Below, piece after piece: positions 23,053 to 33,695 of a stretch of 64,000 bases of DNA. Both the position numbers and the translations under genes were made by a program. Origin of the DNA: Capillidium heterosporum. Its lineage: Eukaryota > Entomophthoromycota > Entomophthoromycetes > Entomophthorales > Capillidiaceae. Each line of letters opens with the position of its first letter. The first letter of the stretch is position 1. The notes beneath the pieces were generated by a model, which saw only the letters and a program-made list of their open reading frames with translations, was not told the origin of the DNA and made no database searches. The stretch is taken from NCBI GenBank assembly GCA_016630905.1, contig WBMQ01000011.1, forward strand, positions 372,001-436,000, read 5' to 3'.

Positions 23053-23834
23053 GTATCAATAAATATAGATATAGAGTTGTATTTTTGGAATTTCCTAAAA
23101 TTTTATTGAATTAACAGTAGTTTTGTTACTATAAGTTTAGTTACTGATGTATAATAAATCACTGAGAATTGATAGAAATTACATGGAGCAACTACAAATA
23201 CTAATATTTGGATATATAAAGTAACAAATAAGTTAATATTATAAACTGTAGATGGAATGTGAAGATACTTTCTATAGCTGCAGTCGTTTCGGGAGATCTT
23301 TTAGTTTTCCCGTAAATAATATGTATAAGAACTGCTGTTTTTATTAGAATAATGATGTGAAATTTTATCGAAATTGAAATGGCTTGAAAGTAACTTATGA
23401 TGATTTGTGATATAAACAAGTTGGCCGTAAGTATAGTATCTTAGTTTAAAATCATATTTACAAGATTCCTTACTATAATTCCTATAATATATATATTGAG
23501 ACTTCTTTATCGCTTTATATAAAAGTTTGAGCAGCAAGTTAGATTCCAAGCCAAAGATATAAAGTGCTCTTGAACCAATTCTATCTCATAAAGCTTACTG
23601 TTCTCTTGGTAAATTTGTACTTGGATATCAGCACTGTCGGTAATAGCTGTAGATGGCAATAGTTATTCAGGGTTAATGACATCTAAATAAAGAACTGAAA
23701 AGTGAGCTACACTCTAAATATTTGTATCAAATACGGAAATGGAGCTTATTGATAATGCCTACAATATCTATTGAAAATATACATAACTGAAGTCTTTCTG
23801 TTTAATAGCTTCGGAAAACATATATGTACAATCC
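23053..23834. other. Intergenic within the accessory block
   Basis: AT-rich; two short minus frames (23201-23419, 23301-23549) are low-complexity Ile/Tyr/Ser runs and not supported. Confidence 0.45.
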
Positions 23835-24330
23835 CTATGTATTTAAATTAAGATAGATGCTGAATTTACAACCTATGCTTACAAAATATTGGAGGTGTTG
23901 TAGATTTCCAGAGATATCAGATTGAGAGAAATTAACTACTGAGAAGATGACCTTCTTGGATCTTTGCAAATTCAATTCGTCGAGGTATGTGTTATTTTCC
24001 CCACAACGGCTACAATCTTTCCTATCGATGATGAACTCCAACTTATGCAGGGTGAATAATTTGGCTAGGAGATCCAGTACCATATCGGCTAGTTTATCGA
24101 CATAACTCACCATGGGCTTTTGTAGCGGCGTTACAGGTACAAAATCAAAACATTTGCTAGGCAATTCAGTTGATAAATGGTTTTTTTAAATTGATGCTCT
24201 ATAAAAGTACATTTACTTTACCTTTGGTTGTGGACATCTAATACTACCTGCAAAACCTATTTAACTTAAAAATCAACTATACTATTATTTACTATAACAG
24301 GCTTTAAATTGGGAGGACTTCAGGCCGATT
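23835..24330 (-). pseudogene. Fragment of an F-box-type gene family (C-terminal part)
   Basis: A 109-codon frame with CFDFVPVTPLQ, a LHKLEFIIDRKDCSRCGENN motif (Cys pair) and leucine-rich spacing. It aligns by eye with the piece at 27207-27614 (+): CFD-V-V--LQ, VD---D-VL--L-KL-TLH-LEF, DC--CG---T-L--L--Q. No F-box start lies upstream on this strand, so it looks like a detached, decayed end of the same gene type as the 26.1-27.6 kb relic. Frames above 24164 contain stops. Confidence 0.5.
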
Positions 24331-24368
24331 ATTTAAAGAAACAAAACATGAGTAGATTAGTTTGAAGA

Positions 24369-24460
24369 TGTAGATCCCAAATCTATATCAATAACTTCCT
24401 TTTTTGGTGGAAGTTCAAACTTGAGAAACCGATCTACGTTTTCAAAGTGACGTATATAAA
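24369..24460 (+). promoter_or_regulatory. Shared promoter module, copy B
   Basis: TGTAGATCC at 24369-24377, TAACTTCCTTTT, core at 24418-24445 (AACTTGAGAAACCGATCTAC and on), then TATATAA in 24452-24460, 49 bases before the ATG. Spacing differs by only a few bases from copies A and C although most other bases have changed. Confidence 0.7.
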
Positions 24461-24508
24461 CAACCTTACGGCTAATTTCATCTTATAAGCTATTGAGTAT
24501 TCAAAAAT

Positions 24509-25792
24509 ATGAAGTTCTTTACCATCAGAAAGAAAGGATCCATGTATCCTAGAAATATTGTTGCTTTGATGGTAGTAACCCTTCTCATCAACTCTATCGC
24601 CGGATCAGATGACCTAATTCAGTCCATAAACACACTAAGAGATCCAGTTGTCGAGCCATCTACCACAAAACAGATTATCGACTTGGTAAAACAGTTGCCA
24701 CATGATGAAGAGGCTCGGAACTTAGCCAAGAAGTATGGATTAGATATTTTGACCTTGACCTGGGAAGATACAGGTCGAAGTTTCGGTTCCAGTGTCGGAC
24801 CCAATATATCCGATATGACCATTCGAGTTCTAGACGAGCCCATGCCAGTCATTAGACAACCCAACTTCTCCGACATGACCTTTGAGTATGAGATGAATCG
24901 AATTCCAATACTAGTTGGAAACGACAAAGGTTTACCTTTGAAGACAGTACCCTTGGATCAATATTTAAAGGATATTTACAAATACACCGATCTACCTGAA
25001 GGCACTAATCTATACGAATCTAGTAGAGATAGCAAAGTTTTAGTCTCTACGCAAGCCTGCCTGTTGCCAGTTGGTAAATTGAGTAACGGGTACAACGCTA
25101 AACCAGAACCCAGCGAATTTTTTGTCCAAATTTACAACTACCAATCCAATCCTGAAGAACCAGCTGTTTTGTATATCTTGGCTACAGGAAAAGGCACATC
25201 CCCTCAATTACCTACAACCCACAGTTACGAGCATCAAAAACTTTATTTCAACGACAAAGGTGTTAAAAGAGCTTTAACAGCTCAACGTCTATCACAAACT
25301 CGTCTGGACCAAGGTAAAGCCGATTTAAAGGCACCTATGAGTGAAGAGGAGGCCCAAGCCAACTACGTGTTTGTTATCCAAGTGCCTTTGAAGCACAAGG
25401 AGATTCGAAGGTTCCCGAGCCCAATGCCTTATTACACAATGACCATTACGAACCTTATGGGGATGCCATCAGCAGCTCCACGCAGCCTAAGGAAATTTAG
25501 GAATGTTGATGTTGAAGATGCTATAGTCTCTCTATCGACTAAAGATCTAGGTAGATTCCCCAACATCACTAGGAGGTTGGAACGCGATCCTCGATTCCCC
25601 GTTCGCACTACCATCCAGTTCTACAAAGCTACTAGTAACGGTCAAGTTGATGAGGAGGTAGTTAAAAGTATCTACGAGTCTATGGAGAAGGCTAGGAAGC
25701 AAGGGGACTTTTGGAGTTCGTTGGTCGTAGATAAAGTGGCTTGGCGTCAAAGGGTTACTGCACCAAATGCAGGTGGATATATCCCTTACTGA
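24509..25792 (+). CDS. Secreted-protein family copy B, intact, function unknown
   Basis: Single exon, 427 aa, the only copy that reads whole. The N-terminus has a basic stretch (MKFFTIRKKGS) and a hydrophobic segment (IVALMVVTLLINSIAG), so it is probably secreted or anchored. The core is strongly conserved with A and C: LDILTLTWEDTGRSFGSSVG, PNISDMTIRVLDEPMPVIR, YEMNRIPILVG, LVSTQACLLPVGKLSNG, then PSEFFVQIYNYQS, YEHQKLYFNDKGVKRALTAQ, VDVEDAIVSLS and FPVRTTIQFYKATSNGQVDE. Two Cys at most, no transmembrane helix after the leader, no catalytic signature I recognise. A variable region before VDVEDA differs in every copy. I give no function; environmental or wall roles are open. Confidence 0.85.
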   Translation: MKFFTIRKKGSMYPRNIVALMVVTLLINSIAGSDDLIQSINTLRDPVVEPSTTKQIIDLVKQLPHDEEARNLAKKYGLDILTLTWEDTGRSFGSSVGPNISDMTIRVLDEPMPVIRQPNFSDMTFEYEMNRIPILVGNDKGLPLKTVPLDQYLKDIYKYTDLPEGTNLYESSRDSKVLVSTQACLLPVGKLSNGYNAKPEPSEFFVQIYNYQSNPEEPAVLYILATGKGTSPQLPTTHSYEHQKLYFNDKGVKRALTAQRLSQTRLDQGKADLKAPMSEEEAQANYVFVIQVPLKHKEIRRFPSPMPYYTMTITNLMGMPSAAPRSLRKFRNVDVEDAIVSLSTKDLGRFPNITRRLERDPRFPVRTTIQFYKATSNGQVDEEVVKSIYESMEKARKQGDFWSSLVVDKVAWRQRVTAPNAGGYIPY

Positions 25793-26121
25793 TAATAGAG
25801 TTTCAAAATAGAGAATAAAGTTTTTATAGATTTGTGTATTTTTACTATTGATATATTTTTAGCGTTCTTTTGAACCTTTAATAGTGGTTGCTATTAAATA
25901 TGTTTATTTTAGAGTATCCTTTCTAATCATAATGGTTGTAGATACTCTTGTGACTACTTTTCGGAGTTTCGGATAGGACTTTGAGTTCAGAGTTGTAGCG
26001 TATTATTGAAAGTTTTTATTGACTTACCGTAAAATCATTTTGGCTTGAGCTTTTGAAGGAAGAGTTTAACTCAAGCTTAATAAGGCTTGTCATCAAAGTC
26101 TAATTATTTATCAACACAAAT
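25793..26121. other. Spacer
   Basis: 3' flank of copy B with AATAAA at about 25813, then AT-rich DNA up to the F-box relic. Confidence 0.4.
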
Positions 26122-27614
26122 ATGCCAACCATCAAAAACCTTCCAAGCGAACTACTCACTAAGATAATTGAATTTGTAAATAAAGATGAGTGATACTACG
26201 AGCTAGCTTTTGTAAATAAGCTGTTCTACCGACTTTTGTTACTTTTGCTCTACGCTATCGTCACCTACAACAAGCTTTTACCGAGTTACAAAATAAACTT
26301 AGATAAACATGAGCTTTGGTTCCATATGCGAAAAAGATGGTTAGAATAAAAAGATATGCATGTATGGCTAATCAATACCTTAGTGAGATGGGAACGTAGA
26401 TTTCATTTACTTTGCTAATTTAGTTGAATATTTTAAGCATATCGATGACACCAATTACTTTGAAAAGCTATTGAAGGTCGATCCAGAACTGTAAGTTGAA
26501 ATTGTACTCATTAAATACCCCAGCTCACAAAGAAATGGGCCTGTTCAGACTAGCTCCATTACTTTCAAATTTAAAAAAGTTAATACCGTTCACTATGAGG
26601 ATAGGACCAATATCTTAAAGGACTTTTTTATCCAATGACTGATTTACCTAACTTTTATATTTTACCATATACATAATGCTACCTTTCAACATACCGAAAG
26701 TTTCTCCCCTAGTTTCAAATATTTGTATTTAAGATTCCATCAGCTGCTGTCCCAAAACGACTTTTTAATTTCCGTCTTGAATTGTCTTAAAGTTCATAGG
26801 GAGCACATCACCATCATCATTACAACTATTTACAGGGGATTTCCCAACCTGACCATTTTAAAACTCCATGCTAACAAACTTTCTTCCAATTTCATCACTA
26901 CCAAGCCGCCCATCTTCCTTAAGGTTATCAAGCTTAAGTTTATATTATAAACTATCCAAGTGATAGATACCAAGGATCTAATCTGGCTCCTACACTCCTT
27001 CAACTTCCCAAATCTTACAAATATGCAATTTGGAAATTCGGAGAACTTTACGGTTACCAAGCTGACAACGGTGCTAAATTCTTGACTGAAGTTGGAGATT
27101 TTCGTCGTCAAGAATATTAACTTTGGTTTTATGGATGTCTAATAGCTCATTCATCTCAAGCTTGCCATCAACGCGGTGTCAAAGGTAAACATGCGATCTA
27201 ATTTCGGTGCTGTTCGTCGAGCTGCTGAATCTGAGAATTTTTTATTTGGCGGCTGAGTTATCTAATGAGTGTTTCGACACTGTATCTGTAGTACTGCTAC
27301 AAAATTTGCAGTTGAATTTTGTTGATAGGTTTATGGATGGGGTGCTAGTTTTCCTAGTCAAGTTGGTCACTCTACACCAGTTGGAATTTGCTGTCAATGA
27401 AGAGGATTGTAACTGTTGTGGGAAAAGCAGTACTTCCCTCAATAAACTGGATATACAAGAACCTACGAATGTTTTGGATAAGTCCCAAAGACTTGTTTTC
27501 CTAGCAGCTAGTTTCTCCAATCTTATATCCCTGGAGATTTACAGCATTCATAATGCCATGCAAACCCGATTTCTAAATTCAGTACCTATTTTAACTTGGA
27601 TGCATAGGATTTGA
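26122..27614 (+). pseudogene. F-box gene relic
   Basis: Opens with an ATG and an F-box: MPTIKNLPSELLTKIIEFV, then AFVNKLFYRLL. The frame meets a stop within 25 codons and again near 26347; later recognisable pieces lie at 26723-26950 (leucine-rich, PNLTILKLHANKL) and 27207-27614 (LQNLQLNFVDRFM, LHQLEFAVNEEDCNCCGKSS). Overall it looks like an F-box protein with a leucine-rich C-terminal half, now decayed by several stops and shifts. Some gaps could be introns, which are short in this genome, so a rearranged living gene is not fully excluded. Homologous to the fragment at 23.8-24.3 kb. Confidence 0.6.
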
Positions 27615-27985
27615 ATACATAGATTGTTTCAAGGCATTCAATAAAGGAGGAAGATATTCAGCTATACGTAGATGGATTTGAAGACTCCAAACAATAGTTT
27701 AAAACAGTTTATCTGTTCAATTTTTACTTGAAGATAATCGACTTTGGAGGACTACTGCTTTCTACAACTTGTTACTACCTACAGTACTAAAGTCTTACTA
27801 GAGATATCTAAGTACAGATTTTTCAAGAAAGAAACTTTTATTAGAGTTGATTAGGTCTAGGAGTTAGTTCCACCATTTGATATTACTGACTATTCCTTCA
27901 ATAGAAAAACACTGCTAGTATCTTAATAAAGCTATATATTTTCAAAAATAAAGAATAGTGAATCTATGTATATATTTATTTAAAC
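27615..27985. other. Spacer
   Basis: AT-rich DNA between the F-box relic and copy C; no gene seen. Confidence 0.4.
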
Positions 27986-29294
27986 CTACGAAAATCTATA
28001 AAAATTATAATCATGAGTATCAGGGGCAGTAACCCGTTGATTTCTAGCTTCTCTATCGATAACCAAAGAGCCATAAAAGTCTCCTTGGTTTCGAGCCTTT
28101 TCCATGCTCTCATAGATAGTACGAATAACATCCTCATTTACCTCACCATTACTAGTTGCCTTGTAAAACTGAATAGTAGCTCGAACTGGGAACCTAGCAT
28201 CACGTATGATCCTTCGAGTAATCTTAGGATATGTACCAAAGTCTTCCTTGGAAAGTGAGACAGTGGCATCCTCGACATCCACTTTCTCTCGCATGGCCGA
28301 TTTTTTCCTCATCATAATTGAAGCTGGTGCCCCGGCAAAAGCGACATCATTCATTATTTTACTATTAGCGAACTGATATGCGACGAAAGGTCTTACGTAC
28401 TCTTTATGCTTCAAAGGTACTTGGATAACAAAGACACTGTTGTCTTTGGCTTCTTCCTCAGTTTTGGGTGCTTTTAGATCGGTTTCTCCTTTATCCAATC
28501 GAGTTTGGGATAGCCGTTGAGCAGTCAAGGCTCGTTTGACTCCATTGTCGTTGAAGTAGAGTTTTTGATGCTCGTAGCCACTGGAAGTAGGTAGTTGTGG
28601 CGAAGTGCCTTTGCTGGTAGCTAAAATGTATAGGACGGCTGGATCTTCAGGATGGGACTGGTAGTTGTAAATCTGGACATAGAATTCACTGGGTTCAGGT
28701 TTAGCGGTATAGCCGTTGCTCAGCTTAGCGACTGGTAAAAGACAGGCTTGAGTCGACACCAAGACTTTACTGTCTCTACCAGGCTCAGTAGAGGTTTGTG
28801 CCGTAGGGTAAGTCTGTATATTTGTAGATCTCCTTCAAGTATTGGTCCAACGGGATTGTCTTGGTTGTGCCGCCTTCGTTACCGACGACAATAGGAATGC
28901 GACTCATCTCATACTCAAAGGTCATGTCGGAGAAGTTGGGTTGTCTAATGACAGGCATTGGCTCGTCTAGAACTCGAATGGTCATGTCAGATATGTTGGG
29001 TCCGACACTGGAACCGAAACTTCGACCTGTATCCTCCCAAGTCAAAGTCAGGATATCCAAACCGAATTTCTTGGCGAGGTTTTGAGCAAAATCGTCATAT
29101 GGGAGCTGTAGCACCTTATCAATGATCTGTCGGAGTGGGGAGAAAGGTGGTCTATGAATAGGTGGGTAATGGATATAGGGCTTAGGCGATACAATCAACC
29201 CGGATGCCAGGTTGGGTAAGACAACGAAGGTGATTACAGGTAGGATGGTTGCCAGTAAGGCAGGTCTTTCATCTTTGGAGGTAAAGAACTTCAT
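27986..29294 (-). pseudogene. Secreted-protein family copy C, one frame break
   Basis: Inverted near-twin of copy A. ATG at 29294 gives MKFFTSKDERPALLATI and a hydrophobic leader (VITFVVLPNLASGL), followed by the same core as copy B. The frame is continuous in two long pieces (28785-29294 and 27986-28762) with about one break between them at a place where copy A reads through. Because A and C are broken at different points, each preserves what the other lost. The segment before VDVEDA is unlike that of A. It may be a functional gene with a sequencing error. Confidence 0.7.
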
Positions 29295-29359
29295 AACTTC
29301 TAATTTGAACAACTATTCTACAAATCTATTTTATAATTTGAAACAATACCCTAAAGTTG

Positions 29360-29452
29360 CTTATATACTTTTATTGAAAACGTAGATCGGTTTCTCAAGT
29401 TTGAAGTTATCCGTCCATAAAAGGAAGTTATTGATATGGATCTGGATCTACA
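29360..29452 (-). promoter_or_regulatory. Shared promoter module, copy C
   Basis: On minus: TGTAGATCC at 29452-29444, TAACTTCCTTTT, core at 29401-29374 (AACTTGAGAAACCGATCTAC and on), TATATAA near 29368-29360. About 66 bases from TATA to the ATG, as in copy A. Confidence 0.7.
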
Positions 29453-29913
29453 TTGCTATAGTTGCCTATTCAAGTTTTGATGTTTTCACATTTTCGGCTC
29501 GTAGTCGTTCCAATTAAAGTTTTTGTCGTTGACGGATAATAATCCATGTCCGAATATCGGTTTATTTATTTGTGTTACAAGATCATCCTGGCTATCCTTT
29601 TAAAAAAGCGTTCTCTCGGTCGGGCGGGAAAATAGTGAGTGATAAAATTCAAAATATAGATCTTCACATTCTAAATTAACTGCCATATTGTTGAAACTTT
29701 ATATTATAATGATGTAGATTTAATATGGAACTTAAAAGTACATATTATTTATTTCAGCATATGCCTTATATAACTGATTCTTATTATAATACGCTGCATA
29801 ATTATTGCATTTATTAATAAGCTATTATTACAATTTCATATATTTAAAAATGAAAAAATCAAATGTAGATATACAGTTTAATGTATATATCCAACTATGT
29901 TCAAAACCCAGTT
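29453..29913. other. Intergenic, right edge of the accessory block
   Basis: Bases to about 29620 resemble the region upstream of copy A (imperfectly, clearly more diverged than the coding arms). The rest is AT-rich without features. Confidence 0.45.
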
Positions 29914-30402
29914 TTAGATATAGCGGACGATACAACGGGAACCACGAGGAACACGGTACAGGTAGCCTTGGTTGTAAGGGGTAAAGTAGAACTGGTTGTT
30001 GTAACAGGTGATGGCGATGGTGTTGGAGTACCCATAGCCGTTGAAGTTGTACAAGTATACAGTGTAACTTCCATCCCAGTTATATTGGTAGTAGATATGG
30101 GGGTAGTAGATAGAGTAATAGCCACCATACTGGGGACCATAGTACTGGAAGTTGTTGCAACGTCCTCTACATTGGTTGAAAATGCCGTTAAAGACGTCGC
30201 CGACCAAGTCATTCTGTATGCCAAAGGTACGGGGCTGGATAGAGGTAAAGGCATCGTCAGCTGAAGCTAAATTGGAGACCTTGCTCAGTTGATCGTTGGT
30301 AGCTAACGACTCGGTCTTGACATCGATCTTGTCGGTTGCAGCCTGGCAGACCGTCAAAGCGATAGCGAAGACAGAGAGAATGGAGGTAAGTTTGAATTGC
30401 AT
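29914..30402 (-). CDS. Small secreted tyrosine/asparagine-rich protein
   Basis: 162 aa, single exon. MQFKLTSILSVFAIALTVCQAA is a clear signal peptide. After an acidic/Ser segment (residues 23-65) the mature part from about residue 75 is dominated by Tyr, Asn and Gly (runs such as YYGPQYGGYYSIYYPHIYYQ) and carries four Cys at roughly CRGRC, ITCYN and SRCIV, enough for two disulfides. Such composition suits a cell-wall, adhesive or cross-linked surface protein, but this is inference; no family is recognised. It stands alone, next to the accessory block. Confidence 0.75.
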   Translation of the reverse strand: MQFKLTSILSVFAIALTVCQAATDKIDVKTESLATNDQLSKVSNLASADDAFTSIQPRTFGIQNDLVGDVFNGIFNQCRGRCNNFQYYGPQYGGYYSIYYPHIYYQYNWDGSYTVYLYNFNGYGYSNTIAITCYNNQFYFTPYNQGYLYRVPRGSRCIVRYI

Positions 30403-32091
30403 ATTGAATGTAGTAAATTAAGGCACAGCTCTCAATTTTCTGTTCAGTTGTTTGCAAAACTTGGTTAGTAGCCACTCTTTTATAGCGATTTTTCGTTGAA
30501 AATTTAATTCAAGGTTACATCGCTGTCAAATGCCTTTGCATTCGTGCCATATATATTAGCTGTAGTTGCGTCTATGCAACGATCCCATCGCTTGTAACAG
30601 CCTTTTATATCAAGTTTCTGATATCTGCACGTTAATAATGGCGGTGGAACGCCAAGCAGGAATACATTTAAGTAGGACCTGTCTAAAACCATTTGCATTA
30701 GTGCCATGTATTTAGATTTTAATAAAACATACTGAGACGACCTATGCCATCCAAAGGAATAGCAGCATCTTGTGGGATCTGTATAGAAAGTTTTAGCAGT
30801 AGACCAAGTAGCATACATCTGCACAAGTCAAAGTTCTAAAAATATACTTGCATGGCTTTATAGGTTTCCAAACATTTATATACTCATTAGCTGGATGGAA
30901 ACTACCTTTATGTCAGTCGGATATATGTACGAAGACAGTTTTAACAAGCCAAAAGACTTTTCTACTAGTCTTCATCCATAGTGCATGTTTGTATAAATGA
31001 CCAAATCCTTTCGTTAAAATTTTTTCAAAACTTATTAAAAAATTTACATTAGCTTAGAGGTATAATAGCTTTAGAAATGTAAATTAGCATATTATAATAA
31101 ATCCAATTCCCTATAAGTATATTATTATAATGCAACTGTATTGTGTTCATTAGTCTTATAATTATCATAAATTCATAATGTGTGATTTGATTTCGTTTCC
31201 GTTGGTCAGCAATTCAACTTCCAATTAGATGGAGAGGGAATCATTTGAGCACATCATATTTTTTACTGATGTAGGATATTGTACGTTTGCTGGAACAAAG
31301 ACTATCGTTGAATTTTACTCAACCAACTGCAGTGACAGCTTCACAAGCAAACATAGCCAATAAGATAAAGACACTGTGAAAGTTTAGATCGTATATTGAT
31401 ATATCCAAAATTTCAAGTTTCTATAGATGTTGGATAAAAGTCGTATCAATGACTCTAAACTGACTTCAATTTATTGGTCAGTAATTAGATTCCATATTTG
31501 AACTGAAGTGTCTTGGCAACTCCCAAATTCAACTGGTATGGAAATAGATTTGTCTACAATTATGAGCATAGTTATGTAATCCAAAATACCATATCTATAT
31601 CGCTGAGGCATTACAGGTAAAGGATAGCTGGTACAGTATTATAAATTTTATAGGCTCAAAAATTTAAAGAGCAGTTAAGCTACCTAACAAGTTCTTTTTA
31701 ATGTAAAGTTTAGGATATGCCAGACTGTAGTGGCTGATATTGGAACCCAATTTAAGCTTTGGTCTATAGTGCAGCAGGTAGTTATATCTAGCACTTTAGT
31801 AAAACTTTCAATATTGAATTAATTTTTATAGCTCAAGGGTAATAAGTAAACTTTTTAACTCCCTTAGCTATATACAAAGGGAAAGCAAAAAACCCATATC
31901 TTATTAAGAAAACTACTATTTAAAAATATACTTTTAAAGCGTATTTAATAAATACTTTACTTGATAAACATGTAACAATCTGGAATTAAGATTCCTGTAA
32001 ACATACCAGTTAGTACTTACTTTCATTGACAAAAAGTTACATGACTTTTATAACTGCATTTATTCTTATTAAATTAGAATTTTATTTAGAC
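30403..32091. other. Intergenic
   Basis: About 1.7 kb. Two related short stretches near 30526-30550 and 30690-30717 (each with TTTGCATT, one base pair later GTGCCAT, then TATTTA-like) suggest an old local duplication. A 106-codon minus frame at 30504-30824 spans them and is not convincing. No multi-exon gene was recovered. Confidence 0.4.
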
Positions 32092-32721
32092 TTAGGCCTT
32101 AACCTGAGTCTTGGAACGGTCACGACGCTCAAGCATGGCAACACGGTCCTTATCCAACTTAAGTTTGGTAATCTGGCAGTTGGAGGGGTGGAGACCAATT
32201 TGAACACTGGCACCTATTTGTAAAATAAATTAAAAAGGAATTTCAAATTAAACAATTTACCGTTGACCTTGTCACGGGTGATCTTCTCGACGTAGATGAC
32301 GTACTTTCTACGGTAGACGGTGGTTACCTTACCCTCACGACCCTTGAACTTACCGGTCAATACACGGATCTCGTCATCCTTACGGATAGGGGCGGTACGT
32401 ACCTTTTATAAGTTACTTATTAGAAAAAATTAATCGCTATACATTGCTTATAGAATAAAATGCAAAAACTCAACTTACGTTGTACTTTTCGCGGAGATCC
32501 TTGGCCAGGTTGCAGCTCATAATCTTGTGACGGATGCTGGAAGGGGCAGTGAAGTGGGCCTTGCGGCACTTGCGGCGGGATGAAGTTACGTCTTTAAAAA
32601 TATATAATTTAGTTGAAAATCCGGAAACGAAATTTAAACATCCAACTAAAATTTAAAACTAAATTGGCAACTAGGTATATTGGATAAATTGGAACTGATG
32701 TTTACTTTGGTTCTGCTTCAT
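32092..32721 (-). CDS. RPL26: 60S ribosomal protein L26 (uL24)
   Basis: Four exons on minus: 32706-32721, 32479-32591, 32261-32402, 32092-32213; 130 aa. The 16-nt first exon gives MKQNQ, followed after a 114-nt intron by [18 protein letters not shown], then [50 protein letters not shown] and [17 protein letters not shown]. This is the whole uL24 KOW-domain protein, which sits near the exit tunnel of the large subunit. Introns of 114 and 76 nt are longer than elsewhere in the window, which is common for ribosomal protein genes. The first intron ends in TTTTTAAAG. Yeast L26 is 127 aa, so length fits. Confidence 0.95.
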
Positions 32722-33695
32722 TTTCTTAGTAAGTTGTGTCGTCCCAAAAGAAATGCTCGGTCACCGGAGGAAAGGAAGAACAAGTATCCCTCTTTTGGAG
32801 TCGTACATACCAGGAAATCATTGGCTTACCAAAATTTTGCTTGAAAGTACTTGAGGAAAATTTTTGACTTTTTGACTGAATTTTGATTGGAAAGCTGGAA
32901 ATATAGCACAAATTCTTGATATGTACTGGAACAAATCTTTATGATAATCTTGGTGGTATTGAATTTAAAAGCTTGAGTATGTTTTACACAAGTTAAACTA
33001 TACAATAAACTGAAGTGAATATAGTATAGAATGATGGAAACCTTCACCAAAGGATTGCTAAGACATAACCTATATGCTACATTAAGACAAAATACATTTA
33101 TTAATTTAGATAGGCTTGATATCCATTGAACTAAAGAGAAAATTCAAATTTATAACCAACAGCACTTGGAAATAGATTAGTATATGATCATATACAACTA
33201 TTTAATCAATTTGAAATAGATACAATCCAAAGGTACTGAGATAGATCGATTGTCAAAGCAGTTGCTCGAGCTATGAGTAACCTTAATATTTAAAAACTGC
33301 TGGAAATTTTTACATAAAGCTAACCAAGCTAGTATAAAATCTTCGTTAGTGTAGCTATAATGTGCTTCTTTGTAATACTTAAAACTAGATACTAATTCAC
33401 ATCTTAAGTCAAATGCCATTGCAATACAGTGTACCTACTAACTTTACTTCAATTCGATTACTGTGTATCTAATTTGGTATATATTTCCTTGATAAAAATA
33501 CATGTATTATATTACTACGGTTATAACGTTATCAATAACCTACTGAGTATGCTTTGACATCATTCCTCAGATATCTGACTATAATACATATCTAATATAT
33601 ATTACATGAAATAAAAACTACACTACTATATAGTATCGGAATATTGTAAAACTTTATTAGTTAGTTCCAAAAGCCACTTATCAAAAAACCTCTTT
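32722..33695. other. Intergenic
   Basis: RPL26 promoter side and TRL1 3' side. A 73-codon minus frame with an ATG (33198-33419) has plausible composition but no homologue known to me. Otherwise AT-rich. Confidence 0.4.

Noticed and set aside
21440-29620. Inverted A and C copies as terminal repeats of a large mobile element
   Set aside because: The repeats are whole genes with their promoters, and no transposase, integrase or capsid-like gene lies between them.
30504-30824. 106-codon minus-strand frame
   Set aside because: Covers two short local repeats and has no homology; likely chance.
33198-33419. 73-codon minus-strand frame with an ATG
   Set aside because: Plausible composition only; no family or transcript signal that I can support.
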